A DNA stretch of 64,000 nt, from positions 1 through 64,000 of the forward strand of contig BDEJ01000037.1 of the NCBI GenBank assembly GCA_001653155.1, written 5' to 3'. A program made the translations under genes and the position numbers. Each line of letters begins with the position of its first letter. Position 1 is the stretch's first letter. The DNA comes from Porphyromonadaceae bacterium H1 (GTDB taxonomy: Bacteria > Bacteroidota > Bacteroidia > Bacteroidales > Paludibacteraceae). This document shows, piece after piece, positions 25,421-34,758 of this stretch. The notes beneath the pieces are model-generated. The model was not told where the DNA came from. It was given only the letters and a program-made list of their open reading frames with translations, and ran no database searches.

Positions 25421-26185
25421 CTATTTCCGCGGTCTCTTGAGATTTTCTTTTAGAAAATTTTCTAAAGCCATTGTCATGGAAGGGGCTTCGGCCGTAGGAG
25501 CTTCCAAATCGAGTCTCAAGCCGGCATCGCGAATGGCTTGAGCTGTAGTACTACCAAAACATCCTATTTTCACTCTACCCTGTTTGAACTTTGGGAAGTT
25601 CTTTTTCAAAGAGGCAATCCCAACCGGACTGAAAAAGAGAAGCATATCATATTCAAACTCCTCTTCAGAAGAGAATTCATTCGCAACAGTTTGATACATA
25701 ATAGCTTTATCAAAAGAACATTTGGAACTTTCCAAGGTTGTTATAACCTCCTCGTTCACAACATTGGAAGTAATCAAAAGGTATTTCTCGTCGACATGCT
25801 TGTTCAACACAGGAACCAAGCCGGGTAACTTCCCAGTAGGAGAAAAAAACACTTTGCGCTTACGATAATGTATATAACGTTGCAAGTACAAAGCAACAGA
25901 CTCGGAAACACAGAAATATTTCATTGTCTCGGGCACTGTAACTCGAAGTTCCTCGCACAAGCGAAAGAAATGGTCAATACCGTGTCGAGCATTAAAAATG
26001 ATGGCCGTATAGTCCAGAATTGATATTTTTTGTGTGCGAAACTCCTTTGCATGAATAGGCTCCACCTTTATAAAAGGGCGAAAGTCGATTTGTACGTTAT
26101 ACTTCTCACTAATATCAAAGTAGGGGGATTTCTCAGTAGTGGGTTTCGGTTGAGAAACAAGTATTTTATTTATTTTCACAGCCAT
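25421..26185 (-). CDS. hemD: Uroporphyrinogen-III synthase-like protein (HemD family)
   Basis: The 254-residue cytosolic protein has the two-domain pattern of HemD, the enzyme that cyclises hydroxymethylbilane. Its segments include ILVSQPKPTTEKSPYFDISE, YTAIIFNARHGIDHFFRLCE, YFCVSESVALYL, the DMLLFFSPVGIASLKKNFP core (a HemD FTSxxAV-type strand), VKIGCFGSTTAQAIRDAGL and a C-terminal LEAPTAEAPSMTMALENFL. HemD is poorly conserved, and no other haem-synthesis gene is nearby, so the enzymatic role is less certain than the fold. It lies 20 nt after DUF4271. Confidence 0.78.
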   Translation of the reverse strand: MAVKINKILVSQPKPTTEKSPYFDISEKYNVQIDFRPFIKVEPIHAKEFRTQKISILDYTAIIFNARHGIDHFFRLCEELRVTVPETMKYFCVSESVALYLQRYIHYRKRKVFFSPTGKLPGLVPVLNKHVDEKYLLITSNVVNEEVITTLESSKCSFDKAIMYQTVANEFSSEEEFEYDMLLFFSPVGIASLKKNFPKFKQGRVKIGCFGSTTAQAIRDAGLRLDLEAPTAEAPSMTMALENFLKENLKRPRK

Positions 26186-26205
26186 TTTCTTTCACTCGGT
26201 CTTAC

Positions 26206-26988
26206 TTAGATTATATTTTGATATACTCGAAACAGCAACAAAAGGGGTAAAATTTCGAGCGTGCAAAGATACAACAATATGTAAAAAGAATCTAAGACTT
26301 TTGAAAAAAATATTTGAAACAGCCTGAATGCCCAAAAAATAAGCGCAAAAACAAGCAGAGTAATAACAACAACAAGGAGCATTTCGCGTGTAAAGAAAGA
26401 GCTGTAAGCATAAAACAGCAAAAAAGGATACAAAAAGAGCCCCAAAAGGGACAGTAAATTAAAATACAATTCCTTAGCTATTTTTACAGTGGCCGTAGAA
26501 TTAAAGAACACAAAAGCTATAAAATTAAACAGAAACCACTTAATAATCAGGAATAAGACTGTAGCCACAAAGTACAAAAGATATCGAGAACAAAAAATCT
26601 GAGCTTCATCCGAGGGATTAAAGTAGAGACAGGCCAGCAAACTCATAAGTCCGGCAAAAAAGACAAGAAACAGAAAGCGCGATACGGAATAAAGCACGGT
26701 AGATGAAAAGGGAGAGGCACCTCGATTCTCGGGATTAAAAAACACAGTGATAAACTCAAGCAAGGATGAGGAAGAAAAGAGCACAGCCAACACCACAAAC
26801 AAAAGCAAAAGAGCTAAGAAAAGGAAGATCCACACCTCCGTATGCAGGCTATCGCTAAAAGGCAAACCGATATGACCGGGAAACTGAGGCTGAGATATCG
26901 ATACGGAGTCCGTTTGCAACCAGCAAAGTCTTCTATCACAAAAAGAAGAAAGCCAAAGCAAGAAAAAATTCAACACACATGCCATCAT
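26206..26988 (-). CDS. DUF4271 integral membrane protein
   Basis: The 260-residue protein is strongly hydrophobic, with an N-terminal hydrophobic segment and six or so further helices, for example WIFLFLALLLLFVVLAVLF, FLFLVFFAGLMSLLACLYF, YLLYFVATVLFLIIKWFLF and LLVVVITLLVFALIFWAF. The arrangement and its position upstream of a hemD-like gene match the Bacteroidetes DUF4271 family, whose function is unknown. A TAAATTTG box at 27028-27021 may be its promoter. It is probably cotranscribed with the hemD-like gene. Confidence 0.8.
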   Translation of the reverse strand: MMACVLNFFLLWLSSFCDRRLCWLQTDSVSISQPQFPGHIGLPFSDSLHTEVWIFLFLALLLLFVVLAVLFSSSSLLEFITVFFNPENRGASPFSSTVLYSVSRFLFLVFFAGLMSLLACLYFNPSDEAQIFCSRYLLYFVATVLFLIIKWFLFNFIAFVFFNSTATVKIAKELYFNLLSLLGLFLYPFLLFYAYSSFFTREMLLVVVITLLVFALIFWAFRLFQIFFSKVLDSFYILLYLCTLEILPLLLLFRVYQNII

Positions 26989-27009
26989 TTTCGGAATTAT
27001 ACAAGAAGT

Positions 27010-27585
27010 CTACAATGCTGCAAATTTACGACAGTTCGTGTCCCAGGACGAAGTACTGCGTATGGCCGGAAGAACAGCATCGGGAGTATCAACCACTTTC
27101 CACATGTTAAGGTGTTCGCTTCGCATAAAATGCTGTTCGGCAGCCCGCTCCAACATCTCTATCAGAGGATCGAAATAAGCATTCGTATTCAATATGATAA
27201 TCGGATTGAGATACAAACCCAATTGCTTCCATGTGATAATCTCGAGGAGTTCTTCGAAAGTTCCGCAGCCTCCGGGCAAAGCCACTACCGCATCGGCGAG
27301 TTGTGCCATCTTCTGCTTGCGTTCGTGCATGTTTTCGGTAACATGAACTTGCTCCAGCTCATGATGCTGCCAGCCCTCCTCGACCATGAAACGAGGTATC
27401 ACCCCCGTCACACGGCCCCCTCGAGCAAGCACCGCATTAGCGACCTCTCCCATCAGTCCAAGAGCCCCGGCTCCATAAACGAGTCCTACATTTTCTGCGG
27501 CAAAGATATGCCCCAAACGTCTGGCTGCTTCAAGAAAACTCAGATTCACACGGCTGCTTGAACCACAGTAAACACAAACATTCAT
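27010..27585 (-). CDS. LOG family protein (nucleoside-5'-monophosphate phosphoribohydrolase)
   Basis: LOG proteins cleave nucleoside 5'-monophosphates, including cytokinin nucleotides in plants and some bacteria, to base plus ribose 5-phosphate. The 191-residue Rossmann-like protein has the N-terminal VCVYCGSSSR, GLVYGAGALGLMGEVANAVL and the diagnostic PGGxGTxxE motif as LPGGCGTFEELLEIITWKQL. The open frame extends upstream from a TTG at 27666, overlapping rlmD, but homology begins at the ATG at 27585. It is most likely a housekeeping nucleotide-turnover enzyme here. Substrate is not established. Confidence 0.9.
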   Translation of the reverse strand: MNVCVYCGSSSRVNLSFLEAARRLGHIFAAENVGLVYGAGALGLMGEVANAVLARGGRVTGVIPRFMVEEGWQHHELEQVHVTENMHERKQKMAQLADAVVALPGGCGTFEELLEIITWKQLGLYLNPIIILNTNAYFDPLIEMLERAAEQHFMRSEHLNMWKVVDTPDAVLPAIRSTSSWDTNCRKFAAL

Positions 27586-27662
27586 CTCTTTATTTTTTAT
27601 AGTTCTACAATCAATGAAGCTACCCGAAATTGAAAAAACTCTCAATCCTTCCGGCTCAAAGC

Positions 27663-29072
27663 TCAACGCAACTCCAACAGTACGACATTTTCAATGTGAT
27701 GCGTGTGAGGAAACATATCCACAGGCTGTACGGATGTAACACGGTATTGCGAATCGAGCAAGGTCAGGTCACGGGCTTGAGTAGCCGGGTTACAACTTAC
27801 GTAAACAACACGACGAGGCGCCGCTTTAAGAATGACTTCAAGCACACTTTGATGCATCCCCGCACGAGGCGGATCGGTAATAATCACATCCGGTCGGCCA
27901 TGCTTGCCGATAAAATCATCAGTAAGTATATCTTTCATATCTCCGGCATAAAACGACACATTATCAATACCGTTATAAGAAGCATTAACACGAGCATCCT
28001 CAATGGCCTCGGGGACATACTCAATCCCAAGCACTCGTTTTGCTTGGCGTGCTACAAAGTTAGCAATCGTACCGGTTCCGGTATAGAGGTCGTAGACCAG
28101 TTCTTGCCCACTAAGGCCGGCAAAATCCCGAACTACTTTATAGAGCTCGTAGGCCTGCTCCGAATTGGTTTGATAGAAAGATTTAGGCCCTATTTTAAAC
28201 TTCAAACCTTCCATCTCTTCGTAAATATACTCCCGCCCTCCGAAAAGAATAATTTCCTGATCGGTTATCGTGTCGTTGGGCTTGCTATTGATGCAATACA
28301 TCAGCGATGTTATCTGCGGAAAATTTGCGGCAACATGCCGTAACAAATCCTCTCGACGCTCTTCATCTTCATAAAAGAAGACCACAACCAGCATGAGTTC
28401 TCCGGTGGAAGAGGTCCGAATAATAAGCGTACGCAAGAATCCTTCCTGTCGTTTCAAATCGAAAAAAGTCAAAGCTTTTTCCAGAGCATAACGGCGTATT
28501 TCATTTCGTATGCGATTGGAAACATCATCTTGCAACCAACATTTTTCAATATCGAGGACTTTATCGAACATACCCGGAATGTGGAAACCGAGAGCATCCG
28601 TTTGGAGCTGTTGTTCATCCGAGAGCATTTCATCGGGAAGCCTCCAGCGTTTATTAGAAAAGGTAAATTCGAGTTTATTGCGGTAAAATTCGGTTTTATG
28701 CGAACCCAAAGTCGGCGGGATGACAGGAAGCTCCACCTTAGCAATACGACCCAGTTGATCGACGACCTGTTGGCGCTTGTACTCAAGCTGGTCTTCATAA
28801 GGCAGGTTTTGCCATTTGCATCCGCCGCAAAACCCAAAATGAGAACACACGGGGAGGCAACGGCGCTGCGAATAGCTTTTTATCGAAATCGCACGAGCCT
28901 CCATAAAGTTAGATCTCTTGCGCGTGACCTGTAAATCAACCACATCGCCCGGGACAACAAAAGGCACAAAGACCACCACATCATTTACCTTTGCCAAAGC
29001 TTTGCCTTCGGCAGCCAGCCCCACAATCCTTACATCCTCCAAAACGGGTAATACTTTCTTTTTACGCGCCAT
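27663..29072 (-). CDS. rlmD: 23S rRNA (uracil-5-)-methyltransferase, RlmD type
   Basis: This is a TrmA/RumA-family m5U methyltransferase for 23S rRNA (RlmD-like; RlmC cannot be excluded). The 469-residue protein has an N-terminal TRAM domain (VRIVGLAAEGKALAKVNDVV), the iron-sulfur cluster cysteines in CLPVCSHFGFCGGCKWQ, SAM-binding VYDLYTGTGTIANFVA, a DPPRAGMH motif and the nucleophile in VYVSCNPATQARDL. A 51-residue extension that begins at a TTG (29225) is rejected; homology starts with MARKKK at 29072. A weak -7 (TAATTTCG, 29107-29100) precedes it. Confidence 0.93.
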   Translation of the reverse strand: MARKKKVLPVLEDVRIVGLAAEGKALAKVNDVVVFVPFVVPGDVVDLQVTRKRSNFMEARAISIKSYSQRRCLPVCSHFGFCGGCKWQNLPYEDQLEYKRQQVVDQLGRIAKVELPVIPPTLGSHKTEFYRNKLEFTFSNKRWRLPDEMLSDEQQLQTDALGFHIPGMFDKVLDIEKCWLQDDVSNRIRNEIRRYALEKALTFFDLKRQEGFLRTLIIRTSSTGELMLVVVFFYEDEERREDLLRHVAANFPQITSLMYCINSKPNDTITDQEIILFGGREYIYEEMEGLKFKIGPKSFYQTNSEQAYELYKVVRDFAGLSGQELVYDLYTGTGTIANFVARQAKRVLGIEYVPEAIEDARVNASYNGIDNVSFYAGDMKDILTDDFIGKHGRPDVIITDPPRAGMHQSVLEVILKAAPRRVVYVSCNPATQARDLTLLDSQYRVTSVQPVDMFPHTHHIENVVLLELR

Positions 29073-29247
29073 AAATTTTTCCTGTGCAATTTCAAGTTGC
29101 GAAATTACATTTTCGGATGGAAGTAGCCAAATACGAATCCTTAATAATTGTGGGACACCGACATAGCTAAGACGCTTTTTATGCCAAGAAGTGAGATTTT
29201 TCAGATTTTTATTTGCGATAATCAAACTTAATTACTGCATTATTTTG

Positions 29248-29255
29248 TATATTTG
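29248..29255 (+). promoter_or_regulatory. -7 box for sppA
   Basis: TATATTTG matches TAnnTTTG and lies 40 nt upstream of the sppA ATG, in the 223-bp gap between the divergent rlmD and sppA. No convincing -33 was found. Confidence 0.45.
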
Positions 29256-29295
29256 CATCTTTATATTGTAGCTTTTAAAGAAAACTTAATTAAAG

Positions 29296-31041
29296 ATGAA
29301 ACAATTTCTGAAATACACACTGGCCACTATCATAGGCATTTTAGTGGTATCTTTCGTATTTTTTTTCCTAGGATTCGGTGTCTTAGGCGCTCTGTTGGCA
29401 ACGAGTTCCTCTCCTCTCACGCTAAAGCCCAACTCCGTTTATCGCATTGACTTGGAAGGGAATTTAGTTGACCGTTCGGAGGATGATTCTTTCGAACGTG
29501 CCTTTGGCGAAGTTTACGGACAGCCGGTATTGAACATGGGTCTTGACGATCTGCTGGCGAACATCCGAAAAGCAAAAGAACATCCTGATATCGCAGGCAT
29601 TTACCTCAATGGAGGAAGTTTGCTGGGAGGTTACGCCTCGATGAAAGAGCTGCGCGACGCCCTGCTCGACTTCAAAGCTTCGGGAAAGTTCGTCGTGGCT
29701 TACGCCGATGCATACACACAAGCCAATTACTATTTGGTGTCGGTTGCCGATAAGATTTTCCTGAATCCCATCGGGATGCTCGGATGGCAAGGCATTTCAG
29801 CACAAGTTCCCTTTTACAAAAACATGCTGGATAAACTGGGTATCGAAATGCAAATAATCCGGGTAGGCAGCTTCAAGTCGGCAGTAGAGCCTTTTTCGAA
29901 CACAGAAATGAGTGAGGCGAACCGCAATCAGATAACAGCCTATGTCCATTCTTTTTGGAACGAAATATTGAATTCGGTTTCAGAGGCACGCGGTATTTCT
30001 ACTGAAAAATTGAATGCTTATGCCGATGAAATGATGACTTTCCAAGCAAGTGAAAAAAATTGGAGTTACGGTCTGGTAGACTCCTTGCTCTACGCCGACC
30101 AAGCAGAAAAATTTATCGAAAACTACCTGCCCGGCAAGGAAAAAGTAAACTTCGTGAAGCATTCCGAAATGTCACGTGTTAACGAAGGCATCCATCATGA
30201 GAAAGAAAAAGTTGCCGTGATCTATGCTCTCGGAGGTATCGATACGGATGCAAAAGGCGGCATTATTTCCAAAAATCTGGTGGAAGAAATCAATAAAGTG
30301 GCAAAGGACGAGTCGATAAAAGCGGTAGTGCTCCGTGTAAACTCTCCGGGAGGAAGCGCCTACGGTTCGGAGCAGATATGGCACGCCTTGGAAGAACTCA
30401 AAGAAAAAAAACCGTTTTTCGTCTCTATGGGTAACTATGCAGCCTCAGGAGGCTACTACATCGCCTGCGGAGCCGACTCGATATTCGCACAACCTAATAC
30501 AATAACAGGTTCCATCGGTGTTTTCGGGATGATTCCCAACATCGAAGGGCTACGGAAGAAAATAGGCATCGGCTTCGACGGAGTAAAGACAAACAAAATG
30601 AGTGAAGGTATTAACATCAACCGATCTTTCAGCCCCGAAGAGCGCGACCTGATGCAAGGTTTCGTAAATCGGGCTTATGAACTCTTCGTCAGCCGTTGTG
30701 CAGAAGGACGGGGTAAAAGCGTCGAAAGTATAAAAGCCATTGCCGAAGGAAGGGTGTGGACCGGCGAAGCTGCTGTAGGTAACGGCTTGATCGACGGATT
30801 GGCCAACCTCAATCAGACAATTGCTTTAGCTGCCGAAAAAGCCGGACTGCAAGCTTATCGTGTGGTAGAATTTCCTGCAAAAGAAGACTTCATGACTCGT
30901 CTCATGAAAAACTTCGATGTCGAAAGTCGCATACTGAAGAGTCATTTAGGAGAATACTACGACACCTACCGAAACATCAGAAATTTCAAGCACTTGAACG
31001 GCATTCAAGCTCTGCTACCCTACGAAATCATAGTAAACTAA
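29296..31041 (+). CDS. sppA: Signal peptide peptidase SppA, 67K type
   Basis: SppA is a membrane-bound serine protease (S49) that degrades cleaved signal peptides. The 581-residue protein is the long, two-domain form. It has one N-terminal membrane helix (TIIGILVVSFVFFFLGFGVLG). The catalytic lysine lies in the N-terminal repeat (RVGSFKSAVEPFSNTEMS). The nucleophile serine is in the C-terminal repeat (MGNYAASGGYYIACGAD). VLRVNSPGGSAYGSE forms the oxyanion region. It is followed 4 nt later by an esterase gene. Confidence 0.95.
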   Translation: MKQFLKYTLATIIGILVVSFVFFFLGFGVLGALLATSSSPLTLKPNSVYRIDLEGNLVDRSEDDSFERAFGEVYGQPVLNMGLDDLLANIRKAKEHPDIAGIYLNGGSLLGGYASMKELRDALLDFKASGKFVVAYADAYTQANYYLVSVADKIFLNPIGMLGWQGISAQVPFYKNMLDKLGIEMQIIRVGSFKSAVEPFSNTEMSEANRNQITAYVHSFWNEILNSVSEARGISTEKLNAYADEMMTFQASEKNWSYGLVDSLLYADQAEKFIENYLPGKEKVNFVKHSEMSRVNEGIHHEKEKVAVIYALGGIDTDAKGGIISKNLVEEINKVAKDESIKAVVLRVNSPGGSAYGSEQIWHALEELKEKKPFFVSMGNYAASGGYYIACGADSIFAQPNTITGSIGVFGMIPNIEGLRKKIGIGFDGVKTNKMSEGININRSFSPEERDLMQGFVNRAYELFVSRCAEGRGKSVESIKAIAEGRVWTGEAAVGNGLIDGLANLNQTIALAAEKAGLQAYRVVEFPAKEDFMTRLMKNFDVESRILKSHLGEYYDTYRNIRNFKHLNGIQALLPYEIIVN

Positions 31042-31045
31042 AACG

Positions 31046-31921
31046 ATGTTCTCCACCGGCATTCATCCAGTCTTGCGTGCAAACGCCGCCATGCCTCGTT
31101 CAAGAGCAGCGTGGGCGGTGTCTACAATCGCGTTTCTCGTTTGCAGCAATACCCTATGGGGGCAGGGCTATCAGACAGAAAACAACATTGCTTATTATCC
31201 TCACAAGTTCTCTCAAGAGAATGCCCTCCTTAAGGAGCGTTGCGTGTTGGACTTGTACTACCCCGAGAACACAACAGGATTTCCTACGGTAATCTGGTTT
31301 CACGGAGGCGGTCTCAGTAGCGGAGAGAAACACATCCCGCAAGAACTCAAAGAACGCGGTGTTGCTGTAGCGGCAGTCAATTACCGGCTTTATCCTAAGG
31401 CAAAAGCCGAGGACTGCATACAAGATGCTACCGCCGCTACTGCCTGGATTTTAGAGAACATACAACACTATGGTGGAGACAGTTCGCTCGTTTTCCTATC
31501 CGGCCATTCTGCCGGAGCGTATTTGGCACTGATGGTGGGGCTGGATAAAAAACAGCTGATGAAGTGGTCCGTCGATGCCAACAGGATAGCCGGCATCATC
31601 CCTTTCAGCGGACATACGATTACGCACTTTGCCGTGCGGAGAGAACGAGGCATACCCGATTATCAAATTGTGGTAGACGAACTGGCCCCCCTCTATCACG
31701 TACGTAAGGATGCGCCGCCCCTCTTGTTGATAACCGGAGACCGCGAACTGGAGCTGCTGGGTCGTTACGAAGAGAACGCCTACTTGATGCGTATGATGAA
31801 AGTGGCCGGGCACCAAGAGACAAAACTTCTCGAGTTGGACGGATACGATCATGGAATGGCCGAACCGGCCTTTCCCTTGCTTTTAAAAGAAATAGAACGT
31901 ATCCGTAAGAAGCATAAATAA
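31046..31921 (+). CDS. Secreted alpha/beta-hydrolase (esterase/lipase, HSL-like)
   Basis: The 291-residue alpha/beta-hydrolase has an HGGG oxyanion motif (VIWFHGGGLSSGEKH), the nucleophile serine in FLSGHSAGAYLAL, the acid in LLLITGDRELELLG and the histidine in DGYDHGMAEP. This layout matches the hormone-sensitive-lipase/esterase group (BD-FAE-like). An N-terminal hydrophobic stretch (AAWAVSTIAFLVCSNTLWG) suggests export. The start could be the Met at residue 16. It follows sppA by 4 nt and so shares its transcript. The substrate is unknown. Confidence 0.87.
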   Translation: MFSTGIHPVLRANAAMPRSRAAWAVSTIAFLVCSNTLWGQGYQTENNIAYYPHKFSQENALLKERCVLDLYYPENTTGFPTVIWFHGGGLSSGEKHIPQELKERGVAVAAVNYRLYPKAKAEDCIQDATAATAWILENIQHYGGDSSLVFLSGHSAGAYLALMVGLDKKQLMKWSVDANRIAGIIPFSGHTITHFAVRRERGIPDYQIVVDELAPLYHVRKDAPPLLLITGDRELELLGRYEENAYLMRMMKVAGHQETKLLELDGYDHGMAEPAFPLLLKEIERIRKKHK

Positions 31922-31967
31922 AAGGATTCGCTTTGACAAACAATTTTAGCACAGAAAAATTTTGATG

Positions 31968-31975
31968 TATCTTTG
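31968..31975 (+). promoter_or_regulatory. -7 box for porQ
   Basis: TATCTTTG lies 42 nt upstream of the porQ ATG at 32018. It overlaps an in-frame TTG at 31973 that would otherwise extend the gene, so it helps fix the start. The -33 is weak. Confidence 0.5.
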
Positions 31976-32017
31976 GGCCTCTTTTGCAAGCGTTACCGCA
32001 TATCGTTATTATTGAAG

Positions 32018-33073
32018 ATGTACAAAAAGAAAAAAATTATAATACTATCGGCCCTGGCTCTTTTACCGACGCTTTCGATCTTTTCGCAAGCAGGACATGG
32101 TGTGTATCAATTTTTGGACCTCCCCGTTTCGTCGCGTATGGCAGCTTTAGGAAGCTCCAACGTATCTTTGAACGACGGAGACCTGAATTTCGCCTTTATG
32201 AACCCGGCTCTTCTCTCGCAGCAAACGCATATGGATTTAGGTTTGAATGTGGCCAGTTACCTGGCTGACATCCGCTTTGGTTCGGCCATGTACGGTCATA
32301 GCTTCGGATCGAAGAACCACTGCGCAATCGGGATGCAATACGTTGACTACGGCCGGTTTCGAGGCTTCAACGAGCTGAATCAGGAGCGCGAGTCTTTTAC
32401 AGCCAAAGACTTTGCCATGAGTTTGGTCTACACCCGAACATTGACGGAACACCTCAGCATGGGAGCAAGTTTCAAACCCATAGCCTCCATTTTCGAACGT
32501 TATTCGAGCTTCGGCCTGGCATTCGATGCGGGTATCAACTACAACAATCCCCAACGGCAGTTTTCTGCCGGATTGGTATTTCGCAACCTCGGCAGGCAAC
32601 TAAAAGCATACCACGACGACGGCGAGAGGCAGCACTTCGAAGCACTACCTTTCAACGTACTATTTGGCTTCTCGCAACGTTTCAAGCATGCTCCTCTGCG
32701 CTTCTCCTTTACGGCACACAACCTCCAACAATGGGACTTGAGCTACCATTCGACCAACAAAGCCAATCAGTCTCTCTTCGGAGGAGGCGAAGTACGAGAC
32801 GAGAAGATAGGCTTTTTCGACATGCTCTTCCGCCATATGATTTTCGGCATGGAGTTTTTACCCGGAAAAAACTTCTACTTAGCAGCGGCTTACCACCACC
32901 GCCGCCAACAGGAAATGTCGATGAACGGATTCAAGAGCATGGCGGGATTTTCTTTCGGAGGAGGCATCAAACTCCATAAGTTCCAAATCGGGTTCGGGAT
33001 GACGCAGTTTCAAGTAAAAAACTTCTCTTACCAGTTTTCCATCAGCACTTCGCTGGGCGACTTCCGACTTTAA
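32018..33073 (+). CDS. porQ: T9SS-associated outer membrane protein PorQ
   Basis: PorQ is an outer-membrane beta-barrel of the FadL/PorV superfamily. In Porphyromonas it joins the T9SS attachment complex with PorU, PorV and PorZ. The 351-residue product has a signal peptide (IIILSALALLPTLSIFSQA), followed by the family opening GVYQFLDLPVSSRMAALGSSN and NLNFAF-type segment DGDLNFAFMNPAL. A strand-rich barrel ends in FSISTSLGDFRL. It is followed 5 nt later by cmk and then ispH and pfkA, an order I recall from Porphyromonas. Confidence 0.9.
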   Translation: MYKKKKIIILSALALLPTLSIFSQAGHGVYQFLDLPVSSRMAALGSSNVSLNDGDLNFAFMNPALLSQQTHMDLGLNVASYLADIRFGSAMYGHSFGSKNHCAIGMQYVDYGRFRGFNELNQERESFTAKDFAMSLVYTRTLTEHLSMGASFKPIASIFERYSSFGLAFDAGINYNNPQRQFSAGLVFRNLGRQLKAYHDDGERQHFEALPFNVLFGFSQRFKHAPLRFSFTAHNLQQWDLSYHSTNKANQSLFGGGEVRDEKIGFFDMLFRHMIFGMEFLPGKNFYLAAAYHHRRQQEMSMNGFKSMAGFSFGGGIKLHKFQIGFGMTQFQVKNFSYQFSISTSLGDFRL

Positions 33074-33078
33074 AATAC

Positions 33079-33771
33079 ATGAGAATGAAAAAAATAATCG
33101 TAGCCATCGATGGCCTCTCCTCATGCGGAAAAAGCACAATGGCTAAAGAGCTGGCCGCCGAGCTGGGATACATCTATGTCGACTCCGGAGCAATGTACCG
33201 TGCAGTAGCGCTGTATTGCATTCGTGCCGGATGGATCAACGAAAAGGGAATGGACGAGGAAGAAATAGCAAAACATATCCGCGAGATCGACATTTCTTTC
33301 AAACGAAACCCCGAATCAGGAGAATCGGAGACATACTTGAACGGAGAAAACGTCGAAAAGAAGATACGCACTCTGGAGGTGGCCAACGGAGCAAGTCGCG
33401 TCAGCACTTTAGGTTTTGTCCGCAATGAAATGGTACGGCAACAACAAGCCATGGGTAAACGGAAAGGCATCGTAATGGACGGTCGCGACATCGGGACGGT
33501 TGTCTTCCCCGAGGCCGAACTCAAAATCTACTTAACCGCCTCTCCCGAAATACGGGCTTTACGCCGTCTGAAAGAACTTGAGGCTAAGGGAGAAAAGAGC
33601 GATTATGAAGCCGTTCTGGCCAACGTAAAGGAACGCGACCAACGCGACCGCAACCGCAGCGAAAGTCCTTTGCGAAAAGCCGAGGATGCCATCGAGATTG
33701 ACAACTCCGACCTCTCACGCGAAGAACAACGACATTTGCTCAAAACATTATTTGACCAAAAAGTGTTATAA
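33079..33771 (+). CDS. cmk: Cytidylate kinase
   Basis: Cmk phosphorylates CMP and dCMP with ATP. The 230-residue protein has the P-loop IDGLSSCGKSTMAKELA, the YVDSGAMYRAVALYC nucleotide-monophosphate site and the DGRDIGTVVFPEAELKIYLTA-type motif (here GRDIGTVVFPEAE). RDQRDRNRSESPL is the conserved lid region. A second ATG two codons later is an alternative start. It follows porQ by 5 nt. Confidence 0.96.
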   Translation: MRMKKIIVAIDGLSSCGKSTMAKELAAELGYIYVDSGAMYRAVALYCIRAGWINEKGMDEEEIAKHIREIDISFKRNPESGESETYLNGENVEKKIRTLEVANGASRVSTLGFVRNEMVRQQQAMGKRKGIVMDGRDIGTVVFPEAELKIYLTASPEIRALRRLKELEAKGEKSDYEAVLANVKERDQRDRNRSESPLRKAEDAIEIDNSDLSREEQRHLLKTLFDQKVL

Positions 33772-33855
33772 GAGCCGTATTAATTCGGACGCTATAAAAC
33801 CCACTATGCGTTATTAAAGAAGCCTCCGAGGAACTCAACAGTCAAAAACAACAGC

Positions 33856-34731
33856 ATGTCCCACATTGAAATCGACGAGAAATCGGGTTTTTGCTTTGGA
33901 GTGGTCAAAGCCATAGCTAAAGCCGAAGAAGAGCTGAAAAAGGGTGAAACACTCTATTGTCTGGGCGACATCGTACATAACGGGGAAGAAGTGCGACGTC
34001 TCGAGAAAATGGGATTGATAACTATCAACCACGAAGAATTTGCACGCTTAAAGAATGTCAAGGTGCTTCTGCGTGCACACGGAGAACCCCCAAGCACTTA
34101 CGAGATAGCTCAAAGGAACAACATAAAACTCATCGATGCCTCTTGTCCGGTAGTACTCAAATTGCAAGACCGCATCAAGAAAGCCTTTGAGGGCGACCAA
34201 GACGCCCAAATCGTCATTTACGGGAAAAACGGACATGCCGAAGTGAACGGATTGGTGGGACAAACAGAAGGGAAAGCTCTGGTAATCGAAGACGAAGAAA
34301 ATCCGGAAGGACTTGACCTCTCAAAAAACATCTACCTTTTCTCGCAAACAACAAAATCCTTGGAGGGTTTCAAGAAACTGACGGAGCATATCGCTCAGAA
34401 ACAAAATGAAGCGAAAGGCTTCAAGTCCTTCGATACCATCTGCCGACAAGTGTCCAACCGGATACCCAATATCACAACTTTTGCACAAAGGCAAGATGTG
34501 GTTATATTCGTTAGCGGTAAAAAAAGTTCGAACGGGAAGGAACTTTTCGAGCACTGCAAAAGTGTAAACCCGCAAAGTTATTTCATATCGGGTCCCGACG
34601 AAGTTTCGAGCTTACGGATCGCTCCGAAGTCCAAAATAGGTATCTGTGGCGCCACCTCCACCCCTCGTTGGCTGATGGAAGCCGTAGCCGAAGCTTTGAA
34701 GAAAACGATAAACGAAAAAGAAGAAGTATAA
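33856..34731 (+). CDS. ispH: 4-hydroxy-3-methylbut-2-enyl diphosphate reductase
   Basis: IspH is the iron-sulfur enzyme that makes IPP and DMAPP in the last step of the MEP pathway. The 291-residue protein has the three cluster cysteines: SGFCFGVVKAI near residue 13, DASCPVVLKLQ near 96 and CGATSTPRWLMEA near 264. RAHGEPPSTY supplies the conserved histidine. FDTICRQVSNR and GKKSSNGKELFEHCK are also family blocks. ispE earlier in the window is in the same pathway. Confidence 0.97.
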   Translation: MSHIEIDEKSGFCFGVVKAIAKAEEELKKGETLYCLGDIVHNGEEVRRLEKMGLITINHEEFARLKNVKVLLRAHGEPPSTYEIAQRNNIKLIDASCPVVLKLQDRIKKAFEGDQDAQIVIYGKNGHAEVNGLVGQTEGKALVIEDEENPEGLDLSKNIYLFSQTTKSLEGFKKLTEHIAQKQNEAKGFKSFDTICRQVSNRIPNITTFAQRQDVVIFVSGKKSSNGKELFEHCKSVNPQSYFISGPDEVSSLRIAPKSKIGICGATSTPRWLMEAVAEALKKTINEKEEV

Positions 34732-34758
34732 AAAATTCATCATATAAAAAACAGTTCT